From: Bdellovibrionaceae bacterium UBA6502 | GTDB taxonomy: Bacteria; Bdellovibrionota; Bdellovibrionia; Bdellovibrionales; UBA840 | DNA length: 64,000 nt | Assembly: GCA_002436415.1 (NCBI GenBank) | Contig: DJMA01000029.1 | Span: forward strand, 161,726 to 225,725 | Direction: 5' to 3' | Shown here: positions 27,233 to 35,681 of the stretch, piece after piece | How positions within the stretch are numbered: position 1 is the stretch's first letter | Layout: each line of letters begins with the position of its first letter | Notes under the pieces: generated by a model | What the model saw: the letters and a program-made list of their open reading frames with translations, nothing else | Told to the model about the DNA's origin: nothing | Databases searched by the model: none | Translations under genes and position numbers: made by a program

Positions 27233-27260
27233 TTATCGGATCTAAAAGCCCCTAGAATTA
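27233..27260 (-). promoter_or_regulatory. Weak candidate sigma-28-like promoter
   Basis: Read on the minus strand: TAATT, 15 nt, TCCGATAA. The -10-like box matches GCCGATAA at 7 of 8 positions; the -35 is poor. It points to the large lipoprotein gene about 190 bp away. Confidence 0.25.
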
Positions 27261-27426
27261 ATATTTATTTATTTTTCTACTTCTCAAATAAACTAAAAAA
27301 GGCTCACACAAATACTTGTGTATTAATATGAGACAAGGACTCTAACATAACTTAGCTCAAGCTTCGAAAGTCGAAGATTGAATAATTTCTATTCGATTTT
27401 TTTGAAAATTGAAGGATTAATTTCGT

Positions 27427-27470
27427 GTTTCAGCTTCCCTGAAACAGTCCCTTTCAAGGAAACTGTTTTT
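27427..27470 (+). promoter_or_regulatory. Two mutually exclusive hairpins, attenuator-like
   Basis: GTTTCAG 27427-27433 can pair with CTGAAAC 27439-27445. AAACAGT 27442-27448 can pair with ACTGTTT 27462-27468, followed by T residues. The two share AAAC, so only one can form at a time, the arrangement of an antiterminator/terminator. It ends 43 nt before a small secreted-protein gene. No ligand or leader peptide was identified. Confidence 0.35.
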
Positions 27471-27513
27471 CCTCGCAAAGCTTTAGTATCAAGAGCTAAC
27501 AAAAGGAGATTCT

Positions 27514-27831
27514 ATGAAAAAGACTATTATTTTTCTAGGCCTATTATTTGGCCTTAATGCACTTGCCGATTCACAGCATAATGGACAAGATTTGTTTGGA
27601 TTTAAAATTCTTCGTACAAAAAACATTAACCTCAGTAGCAAACAAAACTGTGAGGATGTAAACCAAAAATTGCATGAAGCACTTCTAGCATTTCAACAAA
27701 ATCACAATGTCCAAAAGGTTCAACTCAGTGACTGCAATGAGATTGGAAAAAACATTGGTTTTGGCGATAGCACATTTCACCAGAGCTTAAGCATTAGCTA
27801 TCAAGTTGAAAAGGTTCTTGGAAATATATAA
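27514..27831 (+). CDS. Small secreted protein, unknown
   Basis: 105 residues with a clear signal peptide (KKTIIFLGLLFGLNALA, cleavage before DSQ) and a good SD (AAAGGAGA). The 88-residue mature form has two Cys (NCEDV and SDCNE) that could form a disulfide. No family recognised. A hairpin pair upstream may control it. Confidence 0.62.
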   Translation: MKKTIIFLGLLFGLNALADSQHNGQDLFGFKILRTKNINLSSKQNCEDVNQKLHEALLAFQQNHNVQKVQLSDCNEIGKNIGFGDSTFHQSLSISYQVEKVLGNI

Positions 27832-28151
27832 CGAAACTTAATCTCAGTTAGGATTTGGCCTAATCCCCAACAATCGGCTAAATCCTTTTCTTATCATGAT
27901 TTAATCTTTCAATTGTCTAATCAATATCCAGAGCTGAAAATTAAAGATAGATTTTTTAGAGCTCCGTGAGTTAGCAATGGATCATTGAGCCCTGCTGATA
28001 AATTTTTGAGAAATTAACACTTCAATTTTCGGGCTATCTAAGAGCATTTCCTAAAAGCCCTATTTTTCCAAACCCAACGAATTCAGGGTTTAGAAAATAA
28101 AAAAGCTGACGTATTAGGCCAGCTTTTTAAACATCAAGATGTATGTCAAAC
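27832..28151. other. Intergenic region (320 bp)
   Basis: No gene is seen. The right end holds the terminator of the minus-strand small basic protein gene. TTAGGATTTGG and CCTAATCC-type complementary pieces at 27848-27866 could fold but have no U tract. Confidence 0.5.
28095..28129 (-). terminator. Rho-independent terminator (minus strand)
   Basis: On the plus strand AAAAAAGCTG 28099-28108 and CAGCTTTTT 28120-28128. Read on the minus strand it is a GC-centred stem followed by TTTTTT, 25 bp after the stop of the 43-residue gene. Confidence 0.8.
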
Positions 28152-28283
28152 TTACTCGTCGCCGAAAAGTTCTGCTTTAGATTTTGTAGTTCCGTGGTTA
28201 CGGATTTTTGCTTTACGCTTTTTACCCGCTTTTGCGTCTTTAGCTTTACGGATGCCTTTTACAATTTTAGTAGGTGATGCCAT
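28152..28283 (-). CDS. 43-residue highly basic protein
   Basis: Short gene with a full set of signals: SD GGGAG seven bases before ATG, regular codon use and its own terminator. The product starts MASPTKIVKGIRKAKDA, is rich in Lys and Arg in the middle and ends KSKAELFGDE. The acidic tail after a basic, unstructured body resembles small ribosome- or nucleic-acid-associated proteins (for example Thx-like), but no family is firmly recognised. Likely highly expressed, judging from the strong SD and terminator. Confidence 0.75.
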   Translation of the reverse strand: MASPTKIVKGIRKAKDAKAGKKRKAKIRNHGTTKSKAELFGDE

Positions 28284-28321
28284 ATCCAAACTCCCAAATT
28301 TTTAATCGAAACGGGAAATTA

Positions 28322-29197
28322 TTAGAAAAAGAGGCTGAAGTCAAGGCTGTGCATGGAATCAGCAGTTTTACTCACTGCATTTTGAAAAGCATAATGAATT
28401 CCAAGCCTTGGACCACGCCAACTGAATCCTCCAGTGTAATAATTTCTCGATTCATCCTTGTTTCCTAGATAACCCAAACGCCAAAAAGCACTATCGGTTG
28501 CCTTTAGCTCTAAGCCAAAGCCGTAATTCCACTGGGTATTAGTGCTTAGTACTTTATTGGTATCTAATAAATAGCGTAGCCTATCGCCCAATCGATAAAC
28601 CAAACCCAAGGTCATCAAGGATTCTTGGCGTTCATCTTTTCCAGTAAAAACATTTTCAAACAGGGCTCCAAAGCTCCATTGGTCGTTTTTATTGTATAAG
28701 AAGCCCAAGTCTAAATTGTAATCCACCTTTTCCGTCTCCAGATTAAGATCTCTAAGCACTTGTTTAGTGAAGCTAGCCCCCATGGCAAAACCCTGTTTAC
28801 GATACTTTGCTCCAGATATCTCCCATTTTGATTTTGATAAGCGGCTAGAATCACTGGAAAATTCTTCTTTTTGGTAAGCTAAGCCACCTTTTATAAAAGA
28901 CTCCCTACCAGCATCAACTGCATAAACTCCCCAGTCCTTATATTCAGTAGATTCGCGATCTTCCTGTACCAGGTGTAAAGATAAATAATTTGTTTGAGCA
29001 TTGGCTATAGCTGCTGGATTAAAATAAGCTGCCTCCATAGCATCGTTGCTAGCAACACCAGCACCTCCAATGGATGACGCAACGGGCCCACGCCCGCGTT
29101 GCCCAAAAGCCAAAACTTCTATACACGTGAGAACAATTAAGTAAAATGGAAGTCTACGAATTTGAACCAATGAACTAAAAAACTTGAGTTGCGACAT
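28322..29197 (-). CDS. Predicted outer-membrane beta-barrel protein (PorV/FadL-like)
   Basis: 291 residues. A hydrophobic signal (LPFYLIVLTCIEVLAFG, about 16-32) is followed by GPVASSIGGAGVASNDAMEAAYFNPAAIA, the opening typical of FadL/PorV-type barrels, then alternating strands ending in DFSLFF with terminal Phe. The ATG abuts the start codon of the divergent M23 gene (CATATG); a TTG start at codon 10 is an alternative that would shorten the N-region. Confidence 0.72.
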   Translation of the reverse strand: MSQLKFFSSLVQIRRLPFYLIVLTCIEVLAFGQRGRGPVASSIGGAGVASNDAMEAAYFNPAAIANAQTNYLSLHLVQEDRESTEYKDWGVYAVDAGRESFIKGGLAYQKEEFSSDSSRLSKSKWEISGAKYRKQGFAMGASFTKQVLRDLNLETEKVDYNLDLGFLYNKNDQWSFGALFENVFTGKDERQESLMTLGLVYRLGDRLRYLLDTNKVLSTNTQWNYGFGLELKATDSAFWRLGYLGNKDESRNYYTGGFSWRGPRLGIHYAFQNAVSKTADSMHSLDFSLFF

Positions 29198-30328
29198 ATG
29201 CTGAAACCTTTGTACCTATTCCTAATCCTCGTTATGTTCTCAAAGCCCCTTCTCGCTGCGAAGCCGGATTTGATTTATGATCAGGATTTAAAATATAAAG
29301 TAAAAGTTTATAAAGTGCAAAAAGGCGATGGCTTAGTGGCCATTCTAAATCGCCACGGTGTATCTAACGATCTAGCCAACAAAAGTTTAGGCACGAATCC
29401 CTTTGACGAAGACTTTCGCTTCATCAGGGGAAATAAGTATATGCTTAAGTCGGCAATCACCAAAAAAGCTGAAAAGCAGTTTAAGTTCTATTGTCCATAC
29501 ACAAAAAATATCTATGTCCTAAAAACCAATGGTGAAAAAGTCATTTGGGAAACCCGCAAAGCCAATCTTGATGTTGAGGTGGCTTATTTTGAAGGAAAAG
29601 TTGATGGTTCTATTTTGGCAAGCATTAGTCACCTACTGGATGACGAACTAGCAGCCTACCGCTTTATGGATGCCTACCAAATGGACTATAAGCTTCGTAG
29701 ACAACTACAGCGCAATGCTAAATTTTCTCTTCACATTGAAAAGCAGTTTGATGAAGGGCAGTTCATTCGCTACGGAGAGATATTAAATACCTCTCTTGAA
29801 ATCGCTGGTAAAATAGATGAAAGAAATTTTATTCGATTTCCTGGTGGCGGTGCTTTCGTTGCTAAAGAAGACACTCATTCTGACAGAGTTTTTTACTCGC
29901 CAGTAGATTACATAAAAATATCAAGCATGTTTAAGCCAAGAAGGTTTCATCCGATTCGCAAACGCAGAATTGCTCACCTAGGAATCGATTTTGCCTTACC
30001 ACAAGGTGCTCCTATATATGCTCCAGCTAAAGGAAAAGTGATTAAAAAAGGTAGAACTCGTGGGGCTGGAAACTACGTTGTTATTGAACACGCAAATAGT
30101 TACAAATCTTACTACAACCATATGTTTAAAATTGATGACAGCATTCGTGTTGGAATGAACATTAAGCCTGGCGACATTGTTGGACAAATCGGATGTACTG
30201 GTTACTGCACAATGAGCCACCTTCATTTTGCAGTAAAAAAGCGTGGCCGTTTTGTTGACCCCGCTCCATTAACTCGCTCTTACCCTTACAAGCAACGCGA
30301 ATTGTTTGAACACCGTAGTATTCATTAA
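29198..30328 (+). CDS. M23 family murein DD-endopeptidase (MepM-like)
   Basis: 376 residues: signal peptide ending LLA (residue 20), an N-terminal region with a LysM-like segment (VYKVQKGDGLVAILNRHGV) and an OapA/Csd3-like middle, then a LytM catalytic domain. Zinc ligands are intact: H260xxxD264 in HLGIDFA and H341xH343 in SHLHFAV, so an active cross-link hydrolase of periplasmic murein is expected. ATG 29198 is preferred over TTG 29189. It is divergent from the barrel gene with no space between start codons, and its stop overlaps that of the convergent lipoprotein gene (TTAA). Confidence 0.9.
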   Translation: MLKPLYLFLILVMFSKPLLAAKPDLIYDQDLKYKVKVYKVQKGDGLVAILNRHGVSNDLANKSLGTNPFDEDFRFIRGNKYMLKSAITKKAEKQFKFYCPYTKNIYVLKTNGEKVIWETRKANLDVEVAYFEGKVDGSILASISHLLDDELAAYRFMDAYQMDYKLRRQLQRNAKFSLHIEKQFDEGQFIRYGEILNTSLEIAGKIDERNFIRFPGGGAFVAKEDTHSDRVFYSPVDYIKISSMFKPRRFHPIRKRRIAHLGIDFALPQGAPIYAPAKGKVIKKGRTRGAGNYVVIEHANSYKSYYNHMFKIDDSIRVGMNIKPGDIVGQIGCTGYCTMSHLHFAVKKRGRFVDPAPLTRSYPYKQRELFEHRSIH

Positions 30329-31578
30329 AAACAATAAGTCAGGTAATTCGCATTATTTGACTTATCTTTATTGTAAGCGCCGTAATTGATTTCATACTTT
30401 TCTGTATCAGCACCACTACTCACAAACGGATCCCCATAACAACCATAATGTCGGGCCATTTCTGAAGATACATTTAAATAGTCAGCGTGAACCATACAGG
30501 ATTGGTCTTTATTAAATAACCACTTTGAATCGTACCTAAAACTACCATCAATCACTCTAACTAAAGCTCTTTGTTGTAAGCTTAATTCTCCCAAAGATTT
30601 GTTGGCTGCGAAGTCTTGCAAAATCAATGGCTTCCAACCACCATCCGTATTACAGTTTGAATCGGAAATATCTTGGTCTGTTGGTCGAATGATTTTTACC
30701 TCTCTACAAGTAGTAAACTTTCCGTCGATCTCTTCATTTAGACCATTAATAACTCGGGCATCATATTCAGATACATTTTTTACCTTGTAGGGATTGTCAT
30801 TTTTAAAACTAACAAGCAAAAATCTACCATAAGCACCAGAAATAGTATCTTCACCCATTTCTTCTGGTGTACGAAGTTTCGCATCAGGGTTATTTCCCGT
30901 ATTGGTGTAGTTAATCCCCACAGCCAATACTCCGCCATTTAAGTCTTGGATCACTTTATCAATAAGATAAGAGTTTCCAACGTCTCTAATGTCAATTTGA
31001 CCAGAAAAATCCAAACCATACACAGGGCGTTCATCCGTCTGTTCTTTGATCATTTCAATGACATCTTGGTCTTGAAAATTCCACTCGGAATAAACATCAC
31101 TCATCAGCAAACTACTATAGGGATTAGTTAAAACAGAGTTAGACGAAACAGTGAATAAACTCATCATTAACTGAGCATCGTCTAAACGGGTGTTGGCATC
31201 CATGGCTTTTTCAATTTCATCTGAAAGCACAAAGCTTTTAGGACGTAGAACTCGCTCAGCCTCAACCGCCTCTAGAAATTCTTTTGCTAGTGAAACACCA
31301 CCATTACCGTAGCGAGAATCTGAAACCATTTTAAAATTGAAATACTCTTCTCGGTATTCATACTTCGTACCATTGTTGCTTTCATTGTCATCCGGTAAAC
31401 CATGGCAGGACATAAAAGCAAAAAAATCACCTTCCACATTTACAGGAAAGGGATATTCACTCTTGGCGGAGCTTTTAAGTAAGCTTCCTGAAATTCCAGT
31501 ATCACCGCAATTTTGGTAAGCCAGTAAGATCGATAGAACACACAAACCTAAAATCGTTTTCATTGCTTTGTTTCTCAT
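30325..31578 (-). CDS. Lipoprotein-like exported protein with YQNCG motif
   Basis: 417 residues. The signal peptide (MKTILGLCVLSILLAYQNCG) ends in an atypical lipobox, YQNC in place of L-A/S-G/A-C. The mature protein is Asp/Asn-rich with several Cys (CHGLPDD, TTCREV, DSNCNTDGG, MARHYGCYGDP), probably disulfide-bonded and extracytoplasmic. No family recognised. The start could be ATG 31578 or ATG 31563; the shorter form gives the cleaner signal and would leave a leader after the candidate promoter at 31586-31613. It shares the YQNCG signature with the protein at 49820-50536. Confidence 0.7.
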   Translation of the reverse strand: MRNKAMKTILGLCVLSILLAYQNCGDTGISGSLLKSSAKSEYPFPVNVEGDFFAFMSCHGLPDDNESNNGTKYEYREEYFNFKMVSDSRYGNGGVSLAKEFLEAVEAERVLRPKSFVLSDEIEKAMDANTRLDDAQLMMSLFTVSSNSVLTNPYSSLLMSDVYSEWNFQDQDVIEMIKEQTDERPVYGLDFSGQIDIRDVGNSYLIDKVIQDLNGGVLAVGINYTNTGNNPDAKLRTPEEMGEDTISGAYGRFLLVSFKNDNPYKVKNVSEYDARVINGLNEEIDGKFTTCREVKIIRPTDQDISDSNCNTDGGWKPLILQDFAANKSLGELSLQQRALVRVIDGSFRYDSKWLFNKDQSCMVHADYLNVSSEMARHYGCYGDPFVSSGADTEKYEINYGAYNKDKSNNANYLTYCF

Positions 31579-31585
31579 ACTGGAC

Positions 31586-31613
31586 TTATCGGGTTTTGAG
31601 ACGTTTCACTTTA
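31586..31613 (-). promoter_or_regulatory. Candidate sigma-28-like promoter
   Basis: On the minus strand TAAAG (31613-31609), 15 nt, then CCCGATAA (31593-31586). This is one base off GCCGATAA with a perfect -35 and a spacer 1 nt longer than the enterobacterial norm. It lies directly upstream of the YQNCG lipoprotein gene. Confidence 0.4.
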
Positions 31614-31824
31614 GAACAGAAATGGAAAAAAATCTCTCCCGATAAAGATGCGTAAGTAGTTGTATTAACAGCATTTTTGTCTGTTCGTTTATTCTCAATC
31701 TCAAGTGATTCTGCTTGTGCTTTGGTTGAAGAATAATAAATCTAGTTTTCTAAAGACTTCATTCTCAATAAGCAATGATCTTTGATACCTTGCCAAAAAG
31801 CCTTTTAAAGGCTTAAATAGGCCC

Positions 31825-32694
31825 ATGAAAAAGCCTAGAAAAGCGCTTATTCCTGCAGCAGGATTAGGCACTCGATTCCTCCCCATTACCCAAAGTATCC
31901 CAAAAGAAATGCTTCCTTTGGTTGATCGACCAATTTTACTCTACATCATTGAAGAAGCAATCGATGCGGGACTTGAAGACATCATCATTATTCAAGGTAG
32001 AAATAAAGAAGAAATCATTAACTTCTTTGACAGTAACTATGAGTTAGAAGATCGCCTTGAAAAGTCTGGAAAATTACAAGAGCTTAAAATTTTGCAAAAA
32101 ATTAGAAACAAAGCAAACATCATAAGCATCAGACAGCAAGAGGCCAAAGGCCTTGGACATGCTGTACACATGGGAAAGCCTGTAATTGGCGATGAAGCTT
32201 TTTGTGTACTATTGGGTGATGAGCTGATGATTGGTTCACCGAATCCAACAAAAGAATTGGTAGATCACTATGAGCAGCACCAAAAACCTGTGGTTAGCCT
32301 AATGGAAGTACCGGAAGACCAGGTTCATCTTTATGGAATCGCAGAATTCCAGGAGCGCCTAGATGATTTAACTGTAAAGATCGAACGCATGGTTGAAAAA
32401 CCTGAACCTGGTGAAGTAAGGAGTAATTTGGCTCTTCCAGGACGTTATTTATTTGAAAACGATATTTTTGAACTCATCGAAAATACCAAGCCTGGCAGAA
32501 ACGGTGAAGTTCAATTGACCGATGCAATGCAGGCTCTTTGTAAAAAAACAGATTTGTATGGTCGCTCAATTCAGTGCACAAGGCATGATACAGGAAATAA
32601 ATTGGGCTACCTAAAAGCTTGTGTTTATGTTGCACTAGAACATCCAGAAGTTGGTGACGAGTTTAGAGCATTCTTGAAAAACTTAGAGGTTTAA
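31825..32694 (+). CDS. galU: GalU, UTP-glucose-1-phosphate uridylyltransferase
   Basis: Makes UDP-glucose from UTP and glucose-1-phosphate for envelope polysaccharides. The 289-residue length is standard. Motifs: ALIPAAGLGTRFLP (7-20), IPKEMLPLVDRPIL, AKGLGHAV, the LGDE metal motif, MVEKPEPGEVRSNLALPGRY and GEVQLTDAM. The ATG lacks a strong SD. It is followed directly by an exported-protein gene (TAA then ATG). Confidence 0.95.
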   Translation: MKKPRKALIPAAGLGTRFLPITQSIPKEMLPLVDRPILLYIIEEAIDAGLEDIIIIQGRNKEEIINFFDSNYELEDRLEKSGKLQELKILQKIRNKANIISIRQQEAKGLGHAVHMGKPVIGDEAFCVLLGDELMIGSPNPTKELVDHYEQHQKPVVSLMEVPEDQVHLYGIAEFQERLDDLTVKIERMVEKPEPGEVRSNLALPGRYLFENDIFELIENTKPGRNGEVQLTDAMQALCKKTDLYGRSIQCTRHDTGNKLGYLKACVYVALEHPEVGDEFRAFLKNLEV

Positions 32695-33531
32695 ATGAAA
32701 TACATCTTAGTCTTAATTTTAGCACTTCCAAACTTTTGTTTCGCTTATATCCCTAAGACCATTACGGTTTTAAAGAACATTGCCGAGACAAGAACCGATT
32801 CTTCTTTGAGAATCAAAAAGGAAATCATTTTTCAAACCGAAAATGACAAATACCTAGTTAAGGAAACTTGGTACATAAAAGACAGCGAAAATTTTTATAT
32901 CAAAGCCACTGGTCCTGGATTTAGCTTCGAAGCCCTTCACCAAAATGGTCAAAGATATCGTCGCAATTCAGAAGGTCAGCTCCTTAAATCTCAAGACGAT
33001 GTAAACTTTTTTATGCCGCTTTTTGTGAGCAACGATGCCAACCTTATTGCCAACTATTTAATTCGCTCTGAAATTTTGCTGCCAAAGGTCTTACAAAAAC
33101 CAAGAGCACTACACAAAATGGAAGAAATTAAATATTCGCCAGAAGAAAGAATCCGACTAACTCGCAAAGACGGGATCGTTCATTTTGGCTTGGGCGAGCC
33201 TACTCCTGTAGATTCAAACTCACCAAAGGCTCAGGCTTGGGTCCTTCAAAATGACTTTTTTATCACTAAGCTTAGACAAGAAGAGTTTAGCGTTGAGGCA
33301 AATGCCTACAAAAAATACGCAAGAAGCATTTCTTATCCCGAGAAAATGATCCTAAAATGGGACCTCTTCAATGTGGAAATTCAGACTCTCGATATTGACA
33401 GAATAAGTGTTGGCAAAAACACCAAAGAAAAGTTTGAGGTAAATAAGCTTACAAACCAAGCCGCCCAACAATCTTTAGTAGAAAACCCAACCATCGAATC
33501 TGTTAGAAAGTTTTATTTAAAATTTCGTTAA
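32695..33531 (+). CDS. Exported protein, unknown
   Basis: 278 residues with signal peptide (KYILVLILALPNFCFA) and a beta-rich mature domain. Segments such as ENDKYLVKETWYIKDSENFYIKATG are reminiscent of outer-membrane lipoprotein-sorting-like folds, but that is only a general resemblance. It begins on the base after the galU stop and overlaps priA by one base (TAATG), so the three genes are an operon. Confidence 0.65.
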   Translation: MKYILVLILALPNFCFAYIPKTITVLKNIAETRTDSSLRIKKEIIFQTENDKYLVKETWYIKDSENFYIKATGPGFSFEALHQNGQRYRRNSEGQLLKSQDDVNFFMPLFVSNDANLIANYLIRSEILLPKVLQKPRALHKMEEIKYSPEERIRLTRKDGIVHFGLGEPTPVDSNSPKAQAWVLQNDFFITKLRQEEFSVEANAYKKYARSISYPEKMILKWDLFNVEIQTLDIDRISVGKNTKEKFEVNKLTNQAAQQSLVENPTIESVRKFYLKFR

Positions 33532-35549
33532 TGAATGCATTCAAAGTTGCGGTAGACGCGCCCATTCCTCAGATTTTAAGCTACCTCCCCCCTGAAGACG
33601 GAGAGGTTTTCTTTGATTTAAAGAGAGGATCAAAGGTGAAGGTTCCTCTCGGTAGAGGAAACCGAAAAGTGGACGGGATCATCCTTGGTGAAGAGCCCCA
33701 AGCTGAAGGGGTAAAATACAAATGCATTGCAGAAATCGATCCTGAAATTCCAGAGCTTCCAGAAACCTACATTAAGTGGGCAGAGTGGGTTGCCTCTTAT
33801 TATCATTACCCAATTGGTCAGGTGTTTTCTAATTTTTCTCCCCCACTAAAAAAAGGCGGTAGAAAGACCAAGAAAAAGTCCCCAATTCCAGAGGTTGAAC
33901 AAGTAGAGCCTCACCCGTTAAATGAAATTCAACAAAAAATCATTAATGACATTGCCGACTGTGATGGCTTTGCGGCTCACCTTTTATTTGGAGTTACTGG
34001 CTCTGGTAAAACAGAGGTTTACCTAGAAGAGTTTCAAAAAACCATTGAGGCCGGAAAACAGGCTTTGTTTCTCCTGCCAGAGATTAGTTTAACCCCACAA
34101 TTACTACGAAGGTTTTCTGAACGCTTTGGTGACAAGCTAGCGGTGATTCATTCACAGCTAACCGACCGAGAAAGAACGAACCAATGGTGGAGCATGATTG
34201 ATGGCCAAAAACAAATTTTAATTGGTGCTCGAAGCGCTTTGTTTTGTCCAATTCCCAATCTTGGTTTGATCGTGGTCGATGAGGAACATGAAAGCTCTTA
34301 TAAGCAAGAAGAAAAGTTAAAATACAACGCCCGCGATGCGGCTGTTTACTTGGCGAAGTTAAATAATATTCCGATCATCTTAGGCTCTGCAACTCCAAGT
34401 TTAGAAACATGGCAAAACGCAGTTGCTGGGCGATATAAGCTTCATAAAATGACCAAAAGAATCAGTGAGCGACCTTTGCCAGAAGTTAAAATCATTGATC
34501 TACGAGAAGAGCAAATCGCCAAGAAAGACAATCCCGATGATCTGCCATTTTGGATGTCTAAGGATTTACATTTTGAATTAAACGAAAGACTGGAACGACG
34601 AGAACAGTCTGCTTTATTCTTAAATCGCCGTGGTATATCTCAAAGTGTTATTTGCGATAATTGTGGTGAGTCCAGAGAGTGTCCCAATTGCGCCATTGGT
34701 TTGAGCCTACACGCTAAGAGCCATTTACTATGTCATTACTGTGATTACCACGAACAACTTCGTGAGGTGTGTAAATCCTGTGGTGAAGGGGAAATGATCC
34801 CCTTAGGCCTGGGAACAGAAAAAATGGAAGAGGATTTAAAAAAACTTTTCCCAAAAGCTAGGCTTGCCAGAGCCGATCGAGATGAAATCACCAATCGCGA
34901 AGACATGGAACTACTCATTGAAAATATTGAAAATCATGAAGTAGACATTTTAATCGGCACGCAGATGATTGCTAAGGGCTTAGACTTTCCAAACCTGAGT
35001 TTAGTGAGTTTAGTTTTAGCCGACATAGGATTTAATATCCCAGATTTTCGAAGTGCAGAGAGAAGCTTTCAGCTCATTACACAAGTGAGTGGTAGGGCTG
35101 GTCGACACGAAATACCTGGCTTGGTTTTGTTGCAAACTTATAATCCTGATCATAGTTCAGTACAATTTGCTAAAACAGCGGATTTTGAGGGTTTTGCAGC
35201 TGAGGAACTTGAACTAAGAAAAGAGTTGAATTACCCACCTTTTGGAAAGATAGCCAGCATTCGATTGCAAGGCCTTGATTTATACAAAGTCGAAAACGCA
35301 GCAAAAGAGCTAGCCGCACGAGCAGAGTACTTACAAGAAAACTTTAAGGACTACGGCAAAGTGCAAGTCCTGGGACCAAGTCCCGCTCCCCTTTTCAAGT
35401 TGCGTTCAAAGTTTCGCTACCACATTTTAATCAAAGCGCCATCGGCAAATTTAATCCAACACTTTTGCAACAATTTATTGAAAAAACAAGACTGGCTTCC
35501 CTCAGGTGTGCAACTCTTAACGGATATTGATCCAATCCAGTTAATGTAA
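33531..35549 (+). CDS. priA: PriA, primosomal replication-restart helicase
   Basis: 3'-5' DNA helicase that reloads the replisome at stalled forks. 672 residues, within the family range. An N-terminal DNA-binding region precedes helicase motif I GVTGSGKTEVYLEEF (about 155), the DEEH box VVDEEHESSYKQ, GSATPS, the zinc-binding insert with CxxC pairs (CDNC, CPNC, CHYC, CKSC) and the motif GTQMIAKGLDFPN. The window downstream to 35681 (132 bp) holds nothing recognised. Confidence 0.96.
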   Translation: MNAFKVAVDAPIPQILSYLPPEDGEVFFDLKRGSKVKVPLGRGNRKVDGIILGEEPQAEGVKYKCIAEIDPEIPELPETYIKWAEWVASYYHYPIGQVFSNFSPPLKKGGRKTKKKSPIPEVEQVEPHPLNEIQQKIINDIADCDGFAAHLLFGVTGSGKTEVYLEEFQKTIEAGKQALFLLPEISLTPQLLRRFSERFGDKLAVIHSQLTDRERTNQWWSMIDGQKQILIGARSALFCPIPNLGLIVVDEEHESSYKQEEKLKYNARDAAVYLAKLNNIPIILGSATPSLETWQNAVAGRYKLHKMTKRISERPLPEVKIIDLREEQIAKKDNPDDLPFWMSKDLHFELNERLERREQSALFLNRRGISQSVICDNCGESRECPNCAIGLSLHAKSHLLCHYCDYHEQLREVCKSCGEGEMIPLGLGTEKMEEDLKKLFPKARLARADRDEITNREDMELLIENIENHEVDILIGTQMIAKGLDFPNLSLVSLVLADIGFNIPDFRSAERSFQLITQVSGRAGRHEIPGLVLLQTYNPDHSSVQFAKTADFEGFAAEELELRKELNYPPFGKIASIRLQGLDLYKVENAAKELAARAEYLQENFKDYGKVQVLGPSPAPLFKLRSKFRYHILIKAPSANLIQHFCNNLLKKQDWLPSGVQLLTDIDPIQLM

Positions 35550-35681
35550 GAGATCCAAGACATCTTATAATCCATGTAGAACTTTGTTTTTTTAAGCGGA
35601 AAGTTTGATTCGGGCTTAGTACTAAGTCTTGTTCGCGCTTCAATGATTTACACCGACCTCAAAGCTCCCTAAAATGGTTGC

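Larger units (their letters stand above)
27047..27513. other. Divergent intergenic region (467 bp)
   Basis: AT-rich. Contains a sigma-28-like candidate on the minus strand (27233-27260) and a pair of overlapping hairpins (27427-27470) upstream of the small plus-strand gene, both listed separately. No gene seen. Confidence 0.5.
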
